64,000 bases of DNA from CAYYWP01 sp050176585 (GTDB lineage: Bacteria; Desulfobacterota; Binatia; HRBIN30; CADEER01): the NCBI GenBank assembly GCA_050176585.1, contig JBFXHX010000014.1, positions 35,839 to 99,838 on the forward strand. The letters run 5' to 3'. Shown in pieces: positions 7,876 to 16,805 of the stretch; the stretch's first letter is position 1, and every line of letters starts with the position of its first letter. The translations under genes and the position numbers were made by a program. A model generated the notes under the pieces. It had not been told where the DNA came from. It did not search any database and saw only the letters and a program-made list of their open reading frames with translations.

Positions 7876-9156
7876 ATGGCCACGCCTTCCGCTCGAACGC
7901 AGCGGGGGTGCCCGCATGCGCCCGCCTGCGTTGGGTGCCCATTGATCGGCACGCCCTACGGTGGGCAGTTGCGCGCGAAGGTCGCGCGGGTCGCGGCCGC
8001 AGTCGCCGCCTACCCGCGCTTGAGCGGATTGGCCGTGCCGCCGGTGATCGGCTCGCCGCGGCTGTTCGGCTATCGCAATCAGGCGAAGCTGGTCGTTCGC
8101 CGCAGCCGCCGGGGTCTGCTCTTGGGCGTGTACCGGCCCGGCACGCACGAGGTCGTCGACATCTCGGAATGCCCCGTGCACGATCCCCGCATCACCGACG
8201 TCCTGCGCGGCGTGCGCGCCGCCAGCGAGGCGCTCTCGGCGCCGGTATATGACGAGCGCGACGGCAGCGGCTGGCTGCGCTACGTGGTCGTGCGAACCAG
8301 CGCCTGGCGCCGCGCCGCTGAAGTGATCCTCGTGGTCCGCGGCCGCGCTTGGCCAGGCGAACGCGAGCTGGTCAAGCGGTTGCGCCGGTTACGCGGCGTC
8401 GCCAGCGTCGTGCTCAACGTCAATGCCTCGCCGGGCAACGCCATCTTTGGCCCGACATTCATCAGCTCACCGGTGGACGGGGCGCTGTACGAGCGCATCG
8501 GTGCGGTCACCTTGCGCAGCCGAGCCGGCGCATTCCTGCAAGCCAACATCGGGGTAGCGCGCCGCGTATACCAGTGCGCGCTCCGCTTCGCCGATCCGGG
8601 CCCGGATGACATCGCCGTCGATCTGTATTGCGGCGTGGGCGCGATCAGCCTCATGCTCGCCGGGCGCGCCAAGTTCGTGCTCGGAGTGGAAGAGTCGGCC
8701 CGGGCGGTGCTCGACGCCAAGCGCAATATCCGCCTGAACGGGTACCACAACGTGCGTTTCACAGCGGCGCAGGCGGACGAGGGCCTCGCGCAAGCCGCCG
8801 CGATGTTCGACCGCATCGACGTGGTGGTGGTGAATCCGCCCCGCAAAGGGCTCGATGCGGTGACGCGCGCCGCGATCGCGTCGGCCGCGCCGCGGCGGAT
8901 CGTGTACGTATCCTGCGACCCGGATACGCTGGCTCGCGATCTCGACAGGTTTGCCGAGCACGGCTGGCGCATCACCGCCGTGCAGCCGTTCGATATGCTG
9001 CCGCAAACCGAGCACGTCGAATGCGTCGCGCTGCTCGAGTCGGGCGGCGCTGGGGAGGACCGCGACGATCGGCGGTTGGGCGATGCGGCGCGATCGGCGG
9101 AGGCAACGGACCGGCGCGGCAATGGCGAGGGAAGCCGCCGTACCATCGACGCCTGA
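7876..9156 (+). CDS. rRNA (uracil-C5)-methyltransferase, RlmC/RlmD (RumA/RumB) family
   Basis: 426 residues. These enzymes methylate C5 of a 23S rRNA uridine using SAM. The N-terminus lacks the TRAM domain and begins directly with the 4Fe-4S cysteines (CPHAPACVGCPLIG, then a later Cys in ISECPVHDP), an architecture closer to RlmC than to E. coli RlmD. The SAM-binding motif is VDLYCGVGAISLML, the NPP motif is VVNPPRKGLD, and the catalytic Cys is in YVSCDPDTLARD. The C-terminal 50 residues after AECVALLESG are low-complexity and Arg-rich. Site specificity cannot be assigned from the sequence. The regulator gene follows 64 bases later. Confidence 0.88.
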   Translation: MATPSARTQRGCPHAPACVGCPLIGTPYGGQLRAKVARVAAAVAAYPRLSGLAVPPVIGSPRLFGYRNQAKLVVRRSRRGLLLGVYRPGTHEVVDISECPVHDPRITDVLRGVRAASEALSAPVYDERDGSGWLRYVVVRTSAWRRAAEVILVVRGRAWPGERELVKRLRRLRGVASVVLNVNASPGNAIFGPTFISSPVDGALYERIGAVTLRSRAGAFLQANIGVARRVYQCALRFADPGPDDIAVDLYCGVGAISLMLAGRAKFVLGVEESARAVLDAKRNIRLNGYHNVRFTAAQADEGLAQAAAMFDRIDVVVVNPPRKGLDAVTRAAIASAAPRRIVYVSCDPDTLARDLDRFAEHGWRITAVQPFDMLPQTEHVECVALLESGGAGEDRDDRRLGDAARSAEATDRRGNGEGSRRTIDA

Positions 9157-9220
9157 GCCATCGGCGCGCTCAAGACCGCTCTCCCTTGACTCGAGGTGGG
9201 CGGCGAGGGATTTCGCCCGC

Positions 9221-12200
9221 ATGCGCTGTCGCCCCTGCGGCAACGAGCTGCTGCCTGGCAAAGCCTTCTGTCACGCCTGCGGAGCCCCCGCGCCGCAGTG
9301 CTGCGCGCGTTGCGGCGCGGAGGTGAAATCGGGCTTTCGCTTCTGCCCGGATTGCGGTGCCGGTCTGGCCGCAGAGGTTCCATCCCCGACTGTCGAGGAG
9401 ATGCCGACGGCGCGCTACACGCCGGTCCCGGAGCAGCTCGCGCAGAAGTTTCGCGCCGCGCCGCCGCTCGCCGGCGAGCGCAAACAGGTCACCGTCCTCT
9501 TCTGCGATCTGGCCGGGTCGACGGCGGTGGCGAGCGGGCTCGATCCGGAGGAGTATCGCGAGCTGCTCGACCAGTATCTCGCCCTCGCGCTGTACGAGGT
9601 GCATCGCTTCGAGGGCTTGGTGAATCAGGTGTCCGGCGACGGGTTCATGGCGCTGTTCGGGGCGCCGATCGCGCACGAGGACGCACCGCAGCGCGCCATC
9701 TGGGCCGCGCTGGCGATTCGCGACGGTCTGGCGCACTTCAACCAGCAGCTGCAGCGGGATCGCGGAATCGCCTTGCCCGCGCGCATCGGCATCCACACCG
9801 GTCCCGTGGTGGTGGGTCCCGTCGGCAACGACCTGCGCATGGACTACACCGCCATCGGCGACACCACGAATCTCGCTTCACGGCTCGAGCAGCTCGCGCG
9901 ACCGGGCACGATCCTCATCAGCGACGTGACGGCACGCCTGGCGCACGGCTTCGTGCGCCTGCGCGGTGTAGAGCCGCTGATCGTCAAAGGGCGTACCGAG
10001 CCGGTGATTGCGTACGAGGTGCTCGACGTCCACGCCGAGGCCAGCCCGATGGCGGTCGCGACGGCGCGCGGCCTCACGCCCCTGGTCGGCCGCGACGAAG
10101 AGCTCGCGCAACTGCACGCGTGTTACGAGCGGGCGCGCGGGCATTTCGCCCAGGTGGTCGCTGTCATCGGCGAAGTCGGAAGCGGCAAGTCGCGGCTGAT
10201 CCACGAGTTCACGCAGCGCCTGCGCACCGCTCCCGAACCCCCGCGCTTGCTCGAGGGCCGCTGCGCCGCGCTCGAGCAAGCGGTGCCGTTCGGGCCGTTC
10301 ATCGCCATTCTGCGCCAGTACTTCGACCTCGGACCGCACGACCCTTCAGCGGCTGAGACGGTGGCGGCCCGGCTCGATGGCGCCGCCGCCGGCGCGGCAT
10401 ATCCGCTGCTCTGCCGCGCGCTATCGACACGGGCGTCGCAGGCGGCGCAGATGGCGGACGAGGCGCTGAAACGGGAGGTGTTCGGCGCGGTCGCCGATTT
10501 GGTGCGCGCCGAGAGCGGCCGCGGGCCGCTGGTGGTGACGCTCGAGGACCTGCACTGGATAGACGAGCCGTCGCAGGAGTTGCTGCAGGTGCTGATTACG
10601 GGCGTGAGCCGCGCACCGGTGATGATCCTGGTCAGCCACCGGCCCGACTACCGGCCGGGCTGGCGGACGGGTGCTGCCGTCACCCAGCTCCCGCTGCGAC
10701 CGCTGCCCGACGATGACGTCGCGCGGATCGCACGCGCCGTAGCGCGCGGATCGCTGCCGCCGGCGCTCGAAGCGCGCGTGCTCGCCAAGGCCGAAGGCAG
10801 CCCGTTTTTCGCCGAGGAGATCATGCGGTCGCTCGCGGAGGACGGGTATCTTTCCGCCGGGGAAGCAGGAGTGCGGCTCACGCGGCCCATCGACGAGATT
10901 TCAATTCCGGGCAGCGTGCGGGAAGTCCTCGCCGCCAGGCTCGATCGACTCGGCGCGAGCGCCAAGCGGGTGGCGCAGATCGCCGCCGTGCTCGGACGTC
11001 AGTTTCATCGCGACCACGTCGCCGAGTTGCTGGCCGACGAGCGCATCGACGTGGACCGCGAGCTCGCGGAGCTGATGCGGCGCGGCGTCGTACACCGCCA
11101 GAGCCTATTCCTGAGCGCCGCGTACCGCTTCGGCGAGAGCCTGACGCGGGAAGTGGCGTACGAGTCGTTGCTGCACCGGCAGCGCCGGCAGCTGCACGGC
11201 CAGGTCGCGGCGCTGCTGGAGCGCGGCCACGGCGAGCCGGAGCGCGCCAGCTCCGCGCTCATCGCGCATCATTACGCGCTCGCGCACGACCGACCCCGAG
11301 CGGTGGAAGCGCTGCTGCGCGCCGCCGCCGACGCCGAGCGGCTGCCGTCCTACCACACCGCGCTCGATCTCTGCCGGAAGGCGTGGGAGATCGGCGAAGC
11401 GGCCCTGCGCGAAGCGCCGGCCGACGAGCGCTTCGCGCGCTGGGTGATGGAGGCCACCCGGGCCTACGCGCGCCTGACGGTCATGTACGGCGCGTCCACG
11501 GACCCGGTCGCCACGCGCGCGGCGCTGCGCGGGCGCGAGCTCGCCGAGCGCCTGGGCGACGCCGACGCCACTGCGCTGTTGAGCACGCTGCACGGCATGC
11601 TCCTCGCCACCGATCCGGCGCGGTTCGCGGAGGCGCTCGCCATCGTCGAAGCCGCGGTCGCGGACGCCAGACGCAGCGGCGATGCGCTCTTGCCGTTGAG
11701 CGTTTCGCGCGCGGTCGCGGCGCTGGCGCTCATGGACGGCGATTTCGCCGGTGCGCGACGCACGATCGAGACGACTCTCGCAGAGCTGGAGTCGCACGGG
11801 CAGCGCGAGGCGCTGTCCGATCTCTACCTGTCCGCGCGCTGGCTGTATGCGGCCGCCTTGCAAACCGCCGGCGACCTCGCCGCCGCATTTCGCGAAGCGA
11901 CCGAGACCCTCGCGCTCGCCGAGCGGGCGTGCAACCGCACGGTCGAGAGCGGCAGCGCGACGGTGCTGGCGATGATCCATGCGCTGCGCGGAAATTACGC
12001 GGAGATGCGGCGCTGGGCCGAGCGCGGCTTGGCGACAGCAGAGCAAATCGGCAACGTCGCGGGTGTCCACCGGTCCGAGGCGCTCCTGCTCGCCGCGCGG
12101 GTGGCGTCGGGAGAGAGCGGGGCGTGGACTGCCGTCGCCGACCGACTGGAGGACGGCATCGGCAAGGGCGGGAACATGGTGATGGCCATTCATTCGATCA

Positions 12201-12583
12201 CCGACGCATTGATCGGCCTGGGGGAGCTGACGCGCGCCGAACGCGTCGCGCGCTTGGCGCTGGCGCGCGCCAGCGGACGTCATCGCGAGTTGCTGGCCAA
12301 CGCGGCGCTCGGCAACGTGCTCGCCCGGCTCGGCCCGGGTGCGTGGGCGGAGGCTGCACGCACGCTCGATCGCGCCGCCGAGCTCGCCGACGCGATCGGC
12401 GATCGCGCGGTGCTCGTCGATGTGCTGCTGGCGCGGGGGCGTCTGGAGCTGGCGCGTGAAGCCGCCGATGCGGCGCGGCTCGCGGTGGCGCGGGCGCGGG
12501 CCGTGTACGAAGGGCTCGGTTTGCGCTGCCACGACCGCGCGATCGCCCGGCTCATGGCCGACGTCGAAATGCTGTCTGCGTGA
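9221..12583 (+). CDS. large regulator: double zinc ribbon, class III nucleotide cyclase, AAA-type ATPase, TPR-like repeats
   Basis: 1120 residues from ATG 9221, which follows a GAGGGA and opens directly into the first zinc ribbon (a longer in-frame start at 8951 would overlap the methyltransferase). Domains in order: two zinc ribbons (CRPCGNELLPGKAFCHACG and CARCGAEVKSGFRFCPDCG); a class III adenylate/guanylate cyclase domain at about 85-275 with metal-binding Asp in VLFCDLAGSTAV and in VSGDGFMALFG, and TAIGDTTNLASRLE; a P-loop ATPase module with GEVGSGKS at about 316 and LEDLHWIDEPS as Walker B; then about 550 residues of helical TPR-like repeats. This is the architecture of soluble cyclase-ATPase sensors. 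It may make cAMP or act as a signalling switch; input and output are not visible. Confidence 0.88.
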   Translation: MRCRPCGNELLPGKAFCHACGAPAPQCCARCGAEVKSGFRFCPDCGAGLAAEVPSPTVEEMPTARYTPVPEQLAQKFRAAPPLAGERKQVTVLFCDLAGSTAVASGLDPEEYRELLDQYLALALYEVHRFEGLVNQVSGDGFMALFGAPIAHEDAPQRAIWAALAIRDGLAHFNQQLQRDRGIALPARIGIHTGPVVVGPVGNDLRMDYTAIGDTTNLASRLEQLARPGTILISDVTARLAHGFVRLRGVEPLIVKGRTEPVIAYEVLDVHAEASPMAVATARGLTPLVGRDEELAQLHACYERARGHFAQVVAVIGEVGSGKSRLIHEFTQRLRTAPEPPRLLEGRCAALEQAVPFGPFIAILRQYFDLGPHDPSAAETVAARLDGAAAGAAYPLLCRALSTRASQAAQMADEALKREVFGAVADLVRAESGRGPLVVTLEDLHWIDEPSQELLQVLITGVSRAPVMILVSHRPDYRPGWRTGAAVTQLPLRPLPDDDVARIARAVARGSLPPALEARVLAKAEGSPFFAEEIMRSLAEDGYLSAGEAGVRLTRPIDEISIPGSVREVLAARLDRLGASAKRVAQIAAVLGRQFHRDHVAELLADERIDVDRELAELMRRGVVHRQSLFLSAAYRFGESLTREVAYESLLHRQRRQLHGQVAALLERGHGEPERASSALIAHHYALAHDRPRAVEALLRAAADAERLPSYHTALDLCRKAWEIGEAALREAPADERFARWVMEATRAYARLTVMYGASTDPVATRAALRGRELAERLGDADATALLSTLHGMLLATDPARFAEALAIVEAAVADARRSGDALLPLSVSRAVAALALMDGDFAGARRTIETTLAELESHGQREALSDLYLSARWLYAAALQTAGDLAAAFREATETLALAERACNRTVESGSATVLAMIHALRGNYAEMRRWAERGLATAEQIGNVAGVHRSEALLLAARVASGESGAWTAVADRLEDGIGKGGNMVMAIHSITDALIGLGELTRAERVARLALARASGRHRELLANAALGNVLARLGPGAWAEAARTLDRAAELADAIGDRAVLVDVLLARGRLELAREAADAARLAVARARAVYEGLGLRCHDRAIARLMADVEMLSA

Positions 12584-12644
12584 GGGGTGGGGCCGGAGCG
12601 CAGTTTGCCGGAGCCGGACCGCCGGGTTCCGCGATACGCATCCC

Positions 12645-13760
12645 TCAGCCGGCGCTCGCGCGCACGGCAGCGATCACCTCCTCCACTTGCGCAGCGGTCA
12701 AGAACGGCGACATGGGCAGCGACAGCACCTCCGCTGCCGCCGCCTCGGCGACGGGGAACGCGCCGGCCTCATACCCGAGATGGCGATAGCCCTCCTGCTG
12801 ATGGAGACAGCGCGGGTAATGGACGGCGGTGCCGATGCCGCGCGCGGCGAGCGCCTCGTGCACGCGGTCGCGCCGCGGGCTGCGGATCGCGTATTGGTGG
12901 TACACGTGCTCCACCTCCGGCCGCGCTTCCGGCAGCATGAGCGGCAAACCCGCGAGGCTCGCGCCGTAGCACGTCGCGATCGTTCGGCGGGCGCGGTTCC
13001 ACGCGTCGAGGTGGGGCAGCTTCACCCGCAGCACCGCGGCGTGGAGCGCGTCGAGCCGGGAATTTCGCCCGTCGGAAAGCACGTGCTCGTATTTCGCGCG
13101 CTCGCCGTGATTCGCGATCAGCCGCACGCGCGCCGCCACGTCGTCGCGTTGCGTCACGACGGCGCCGGCATCGCCCATCGCCCCGAGGTTCTTGGTCGGA
13201 TAGAAGCTGAAGCAACCGGCGTCGCCGACGGTGCCGGCGCGCCGGCGCTGGCCGTCGACCGTGCACCACGCGCCGTGCGCCTGCGCGGCATCCTCGATGA
13301 GCGCGGCGCCTTCCGCGCGGGCGAGGGCGCATAACAGGCCGAGGTCAGCCGGCTGCCCGTACAGATGCACGGCGATGATCGCCTTGATCCGGTGTTGGCG
13401 GCACGCGGCTGCCGCACGGCCGACGTCGATGGTGAAATCTTCGCCGATGTCCGCGAACACCGGCTTGGCGCCGGTCCGCACGATGGCTTCGGCGGTGGCG
13501 GCAAAGGTGAAGGGCGCGGTGAGCACGCAGTCGCCGCGCTGGATGCCCAGGGCGTGGAGGGCGAGCTCCAGCGCGTCGGATCCGTTTGCGACGCCGATCA
13601 CGTGCCGCGCGCCGAGATAGCTGGCGAATTCGCTCTCGAACTCCTCCACTTCCGCGCCGCCGATGAACGCCGTGCGGTCGACGACGCGCGCGATCGCCGC
13701 GTCGATCTCTGGGCGGAGCGCGCGGTATTCGGATGCGAGGTCCAGCAGCGGAACGGGCAT
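12645..13760 (-). CDS. DegT/DnrJ/EryC1/StrS-family PLP-dependent aminotransferase
   Basis: 371 residues from ATG 13760, with AAAGG seven bases upstream. The family transaminates keto-sugar nucleotides during synthesis of surface-glycan amino sugars. Seen in order: VPLLDLASEYRALRPEID, IGVANGSDALELALHALGI (cofactor phosphate contact), APFTFAATAEAI, AHGAWCT, and the PLP lysine in FSFYPTKNLGAMGD near residue 190. It starts 10 bases after aroD on the same strand, so the two are probably cotranscribed, although no shared pathway is obvious. The sugar substrate is unknown; no nucleotide-sugar dehydratase lies nearby. Confidence 0.9.
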   Translation of the reverse strand: MPVPLLDLASEYRALRPEIDAAIARVVDRTAFIGGAEVEEFESEFASYLGARHVIGVANGSDALELALHALGIQRGDCVLTAPFTFAATAEAIVRTGAKPVFADIGEDFTIDVGRAAAACRQHRIKAIIAVHLYGQPADLGLLCALARAEGAALIEDAAQAHGAWCTVDGQRRRAGTVGDAGCFSFYPTKNLGAMGDAGAVVTQRDDVAARVRLIANHGERAKYEHVLSDGRNSRLDALHAAVLRVKLPHLDAWNRARRTIATCYGASLAGLPLMLPEARPEVEHVYHQYAIRSPRRDRVHEALAARGIGTAVHYPRCLHQQEGYRHLGYEAGAFPVAEAAAAEVLSLPMSPFLTAAQVEEVIAAVRASAG

Positions 13761-13770
13761 TGCGGACCTT

Positions 13771-14496
13771 TCAGGCGCGGGGCGGGTGCGTGTCGGCGAA
13801 TCGCGGGGAGTACCGGCGCAGCTCGTCGTAGAGCTCGCCGAGCGGCAACTGGCCCGGTGCGGTGGGGGTGCCGGCGAAGCCGTAGGTGAGCACCGAGCCG
13901 AGCAACGGGAAGAACACCCGCGAGGCCATGCCGGCGCGGCCCATCGCGATGACGACCCGCGGCTGATCCCCCGTGCGGGGCAGCAAGTCCGCCAAGCGCG
14001 CGAGATCGCGGGTGTCGGCGGTGGTGACGGCGATCTTCACCACGTCGGCATGTCGGCCGTCGGCGAGCGCGACTTCCAACGCGGCGGTGGGCGGGGCGGT
14101 GGTGAAGTCGTGATACGACACCATCGCGAGCGCGCCGCAACGGCGCGCGAGCGCGACCACGGTATCGCGCAGCGGCGCGCGCAGCTCGACGTCGAGCCCG
14201 TCCACGAGCGGCGCGATCGCGGTGTAGAGCGCCAGCCGCTCGGGATCGCCCAACTCGGCCTCGCCGCCCTCGGCCGACCAGCGGACCGTGCCGAGCAGCG
14301 GCTTCCCGAGCGCGCGAGCCGACCGGCAGACCGCTTCGGCGTGTGCGACCGCGGGCCGGGTAAATGCATCCACGCGCAGTTCGATCACATCGGCGAGGCC
14401 GGCCCAGCCCGCGCAGTCGCCGCTCAGATCGCGGTCGGTCACCGCGGCGACGATCGCTGGTGTTTCGCCGAGCTCGAGGGGACCGATGCGGGTCAT
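13771..14496 (-). CDS. aroD: type I 3-dehydroquinate dehydratase
   Basis: 241 residues from ATG 14496 (MTRIGPLELGETPAIVAAVT). It catalyses the third step of the shikimate pathway by Schiff-base chemistry. Visible catalytic residues are His in MVSYHDFTTA (near residue 128) and the Schiff-base Lys in ADVVKIAVTT (near 153); VIELRVDAF and the C-terminal VLTYGFAGTPTAPGQLP also match the family. The frame stays open farther upstream (to 14832), but that region overlaps the divergent glycosyltransferase gene and has no family similarity. The DegT aminotransferase follows 10 bases later. Confidence 0.9.
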   Translation of the reverse strand: MTRIGPLELGETPAIVAAVTDRDLSGDCAGWAGLADVIELRVDAFTRPAVAHAEAVCRSARALGKPLLGTVRWSAEGGEAELGDPERLALYTAIAPLVDGLDVELRAPLRDTVVALARRCGALAMVSYHDFTTAPPTAALEVALADGRHADVVKIAVTTADTRDLARLADLLPRTGDQPRVVIAMGRAGMASRVFFPLLGSVLTYGFAGTPTAPGQLPLGELYDELRRYSPRFADTHPPRA

Positions 14497-14665
14497 GCGC
14501 GGCAGCGTCGCATGCGGCAAACGCGAAGGCCAGCCGCCGCGGCTTTCCGCGCCATCGCGAGCCGGCGCGCCCGCCCGCCGCGATGGGCCGGCAAATTCCT
14601 CGACTTGCCCGCCGCCCACCGGTACTCTCCGGCGCGTGAAGTGGCTGCACCGCGCGGGGACCGAC

Positions 14666-16762
14666 ATGTCGCGACGGCTGTTCTGGGGCGGGTTGCTGGT
14701 GATTGCGGCGTCGGCCGCGGTGGCCCGGGTGGTGGGTTTGAGCGATCTGCCGCCTGGATTGTTCTGCGACGAAGCGGCGCTCGGGTACAACGCCCACGCC
14801 CTCTGGCACACCGCGCGCGACGAGCACGGCAACCTGCTGCCGCTCTACGTCTGGTCATTCGGCGTCAGCTACAAGAATCCCGTCTTCATCTACACCGCGA
14901 CGTTGCCGGTCGGCCTGCTGGGGTTGAGCGAGTTCAGCGTGCGCGTTACCTCCGCCTTCTTCGGCGTGCTGGCCGTGATCGGCATCGGGCTGCTGGGCCG
15001 CGTGATCTTCGGCGCCGCCGCGGGGCTGATCGCCGCACTCTTGCTGGCCGCGGTGCCCTGGCACGTGCACTTCAGCCGGATCGCCTTCGAGCTCATCGCG
15101 TTTCCGGCCGTGTTCTCGTTCGCCTTCGCGGCGCTCGCCGCCGCAATGCGCGGCCGGCCCCGGTGGCTGCTCGCCGCCGGTCCGCTGTTCGCGCTGTGCC
15201 TCTACACGTACGCGCCCGCCAAGCTGTTCGTGCCGCTGTTCCTGATCGGTGCGCTGTGCGTGTATCGCCGGCGCTTGTGGGCGGCGCGACGCACCGCCGC
15301 CGCTGCCGCGGTGCTGATGGTGTTGACCGGTCTGCCGGTCGCGATGTTCGACCTGAAGCACCGCGACCGCTCGGGGCAGTACTTCCAGAACACCACGGTG
15401 CTGAACGCCGCCCACAGCGTGTCCCAGAATGCGCGGCGCGTGGGGGAGCAGTACGCGCGCTTCTTTTCCGATGAGTTTCTCTTCCAGCGCGGCGACCCGC
15501 TGCCGCGCCACGCGGTACCCGGCTTCGGCGAGCTCTATCGCGCCATGATCCCGCTGCTGGTCCTCGGCGTGTTGTGGTGCCTCTGGCCGGGGCGTCCGGA
15601 AGGCAAGTTGGTGCTCTGGTGGTTGGTGTTGTACCCGATCGCACCGGCGCTGATGAACGAGGCGCCGAGCGCCTCGCGCGGAATCATCGGGGTGGGCGGG
15701 TTCTGCCTGCTCGCCGCCGCCGGCGCGAGGCTGGCCCTCGACGCCTTGCGCCGAGTGGCGCCTACACCGCGCGTGGCCCATGCGCTGCAGGCGGCGGCGG
15801 TCGCGATCCTGATCGTCGCGCTCGGCCGCGAGGCGGTCGCGTACGCCCATGCGTACGTGCACGCATATCCTGCCTACGCCGCCGCCGACTTCCAGTTCGG
15901 GTATCGCGAGGCCATCGCGTTCATGGAAGCGCGTCGGAAACAGTACGACCTGTTCCTGCTCACCGCGAACAACGTGAACATGCCGCAGGTGTTCACCGCG
16001 TTTTACAACGCCGACCGGCCCGGCCGCGGAGATGGTCAGGACGACGGCTATCTGATCATCCGCCCCGACGAGTTCGACCGGTACGAGATGAACCAGCGTA
16101 TCCTCGCGGCGCTGCGCGAGGACGATGTGCCGTTCTTTGACGACTACACGGAGCTGCACCGCGTGCTGCAGCCGAACGGCCGCACCGAGTACGTCATCGC
16201 GGAGGTGCGCAGCCGCAAGCGCTACTTGCGCGAATGGCTGGTGCTCGGGCCGTTCGACAATCGCGACGGGAGCGGAGTGGCGCGCGACTTCATCGACCCC
16301 GCTGCACCGCCCGCGGGCGCCGACTCGCCGTGGGGGCGGGTCGATTGGCAGCATGTCATCCCACAGTTCGTCGACATCGACTTCAACAACCTCTTCCGCC
16401 CCGGCGCGCTGTCGAGAAACCAGTCGCTGGACTGGCTGTGCGCGTATGCCACCACGGAAATCCGTGCGGATGCACCGCAGCATGCGCAACTCGAGATCGC
16501 GACCGCGGGGCAGGCGCTGCAGGCCTGGGTGAACGGCCGGCCGGTGACGCAGCGCATGGGACCGGCTGGCGCGCCGCGGCGCTGGCCGATTCAACTCCAA
16601 GCTGGGGACAATCACGTCCTGGTGAAACTCTGCAAGGCGACGGGGGACTGGTTCTTCACCGCGCGCATCACCGACCACGAGGGGCGCGATGTCAAAGAGC
16701 TGGGCGTGCGGGCAAAGCTGCCGCAGCGGGGTGCTCCGGCCCCGCCGGACGGTTCGGCATGA
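14666..16762 (+). CDS. GT39-type multi-membrane glycosyltransferase with a C-terminal beta-sandwich-like extension
   Basis: About 698 residues from ATG 14666; a GTG at 14636 is an alternative and lies 7 bases after a -10-like TACTCT. The N-terminal 400 residues form about ten membrane helices in the PMT/ArnT (GT39/GT83) pattern, with the acidic pair in the first external loop (LFCDEAALGYNAHALWHT), the usual catalytic and lipid-sugar binding site. These enzymes transfer a sugar from a polyprenyl-phosphate donor to a protein or lipid on the outer face of the membrane. Residues about 490-690 are soluble and beta-rich (YLREWLVLGPFDNRDGSG, LQAWVNGRPVTQ, LQAGDNHVLVKLCKATGDW), resembling the glycan-binding sandwich modules of secreted hydrolases. 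Acceptor unknown. Confidence 0.82.
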   Translation: MSRRLFWGGLLVIAASAAVARVVGLSDLPPGLFCDEAALGYNAHALWHTARDEHGNLLPLYVWSFGVSYKNPVFIYTATLPVGLLGLSEFSVRVTSAFFGVLAVIGIGLLGRVIFGAAAGLIAALLLAAVPWHVHFSRIAFELIAFPAVFSFAFAALAAAMRGRPRWLLAAGPLFALCLYTYAPAKLFVPLFLIGALCVYRRRLWAARRTAAAAAVLMVLTGLPVAMFDLKHRDRSGQYFQNTTVLNAAHSVSQNARRVGEQYARFFSDEFLFQRGDPLPRHAVPGFGELYRAMIPLLVLGVLWCLWPGRPEGKLVLWWLVLYPIAPALMNEAPSASRGIIGVGGFCLLAAAGARLALDALRRVAPTPRVAHALQAAAVAILIVALGREAVAYAHAYVHAYPAYAAADFQFGYREAIAFMEARRKQYDLFLLTANNVNMPQVFTAFYNADRPGRGDGQDDGYLIIRPDEFDRYEMNQRILAALREDDVPFFDDYTELHRVLQPNGRTEYVIAEVRSRKRYLREWLVLGPFDNRDGSGVARDFIDPAAPPAGADSPWGRVDWQHVIPQFVDIDFNNLFRPGALSRNQSLDWLCAYATTEIRADAPQHAQLEIATAGQALQAWVNGRPVTQRMGPAGAPRRWPIQLQAGDNHVLVKLCKATGDWFFTARITDHEGRDVKELGVRAKLPQRGAPAPPDGSA

Positions 16763-16783
16763 GGGCACCGGACGCGAACCGGC

Positions 16784-16800
16784 CGCCCGGATTACGGGCG
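16784..16800. terminator. short hairpin between convergent genes
   Basis: CGCCCG-GATTA-CGGGCG gives a perfect 6-bp GC stem between the glycosyltransferase stop (16762) and the polyprenyl synthase stop (16806). No T-tract follows, so a role in termination is only possible. Confidence 0.3.
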
Positions 16801-16805
16801 CGCGC

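Noticed and set aside
5987..7942. 651-codon minus-strand frame over the PT-linker protein
   Set aside because: Arg-rich GC-driven shadow. The plus frame has a signal peptide, a linker and EF-hand loops.
8951..9220. N-terminal extension of the cyclase regulator
   Set aside because: It overlaps the methyltransferase gene and has no homology; the zinc ribbons begin exactly at ATG 9221.
14855..16768. Long open frame on the minus strand antisense to the glycosyltransferase (637 codons)
   Set aside because: Its sequence is low-complexity Arg/Gly/Ala and lacks any family pattern. High GC content makes long antisense frames common, and the plus strand encodes a clear membrane glycosyltransferase.
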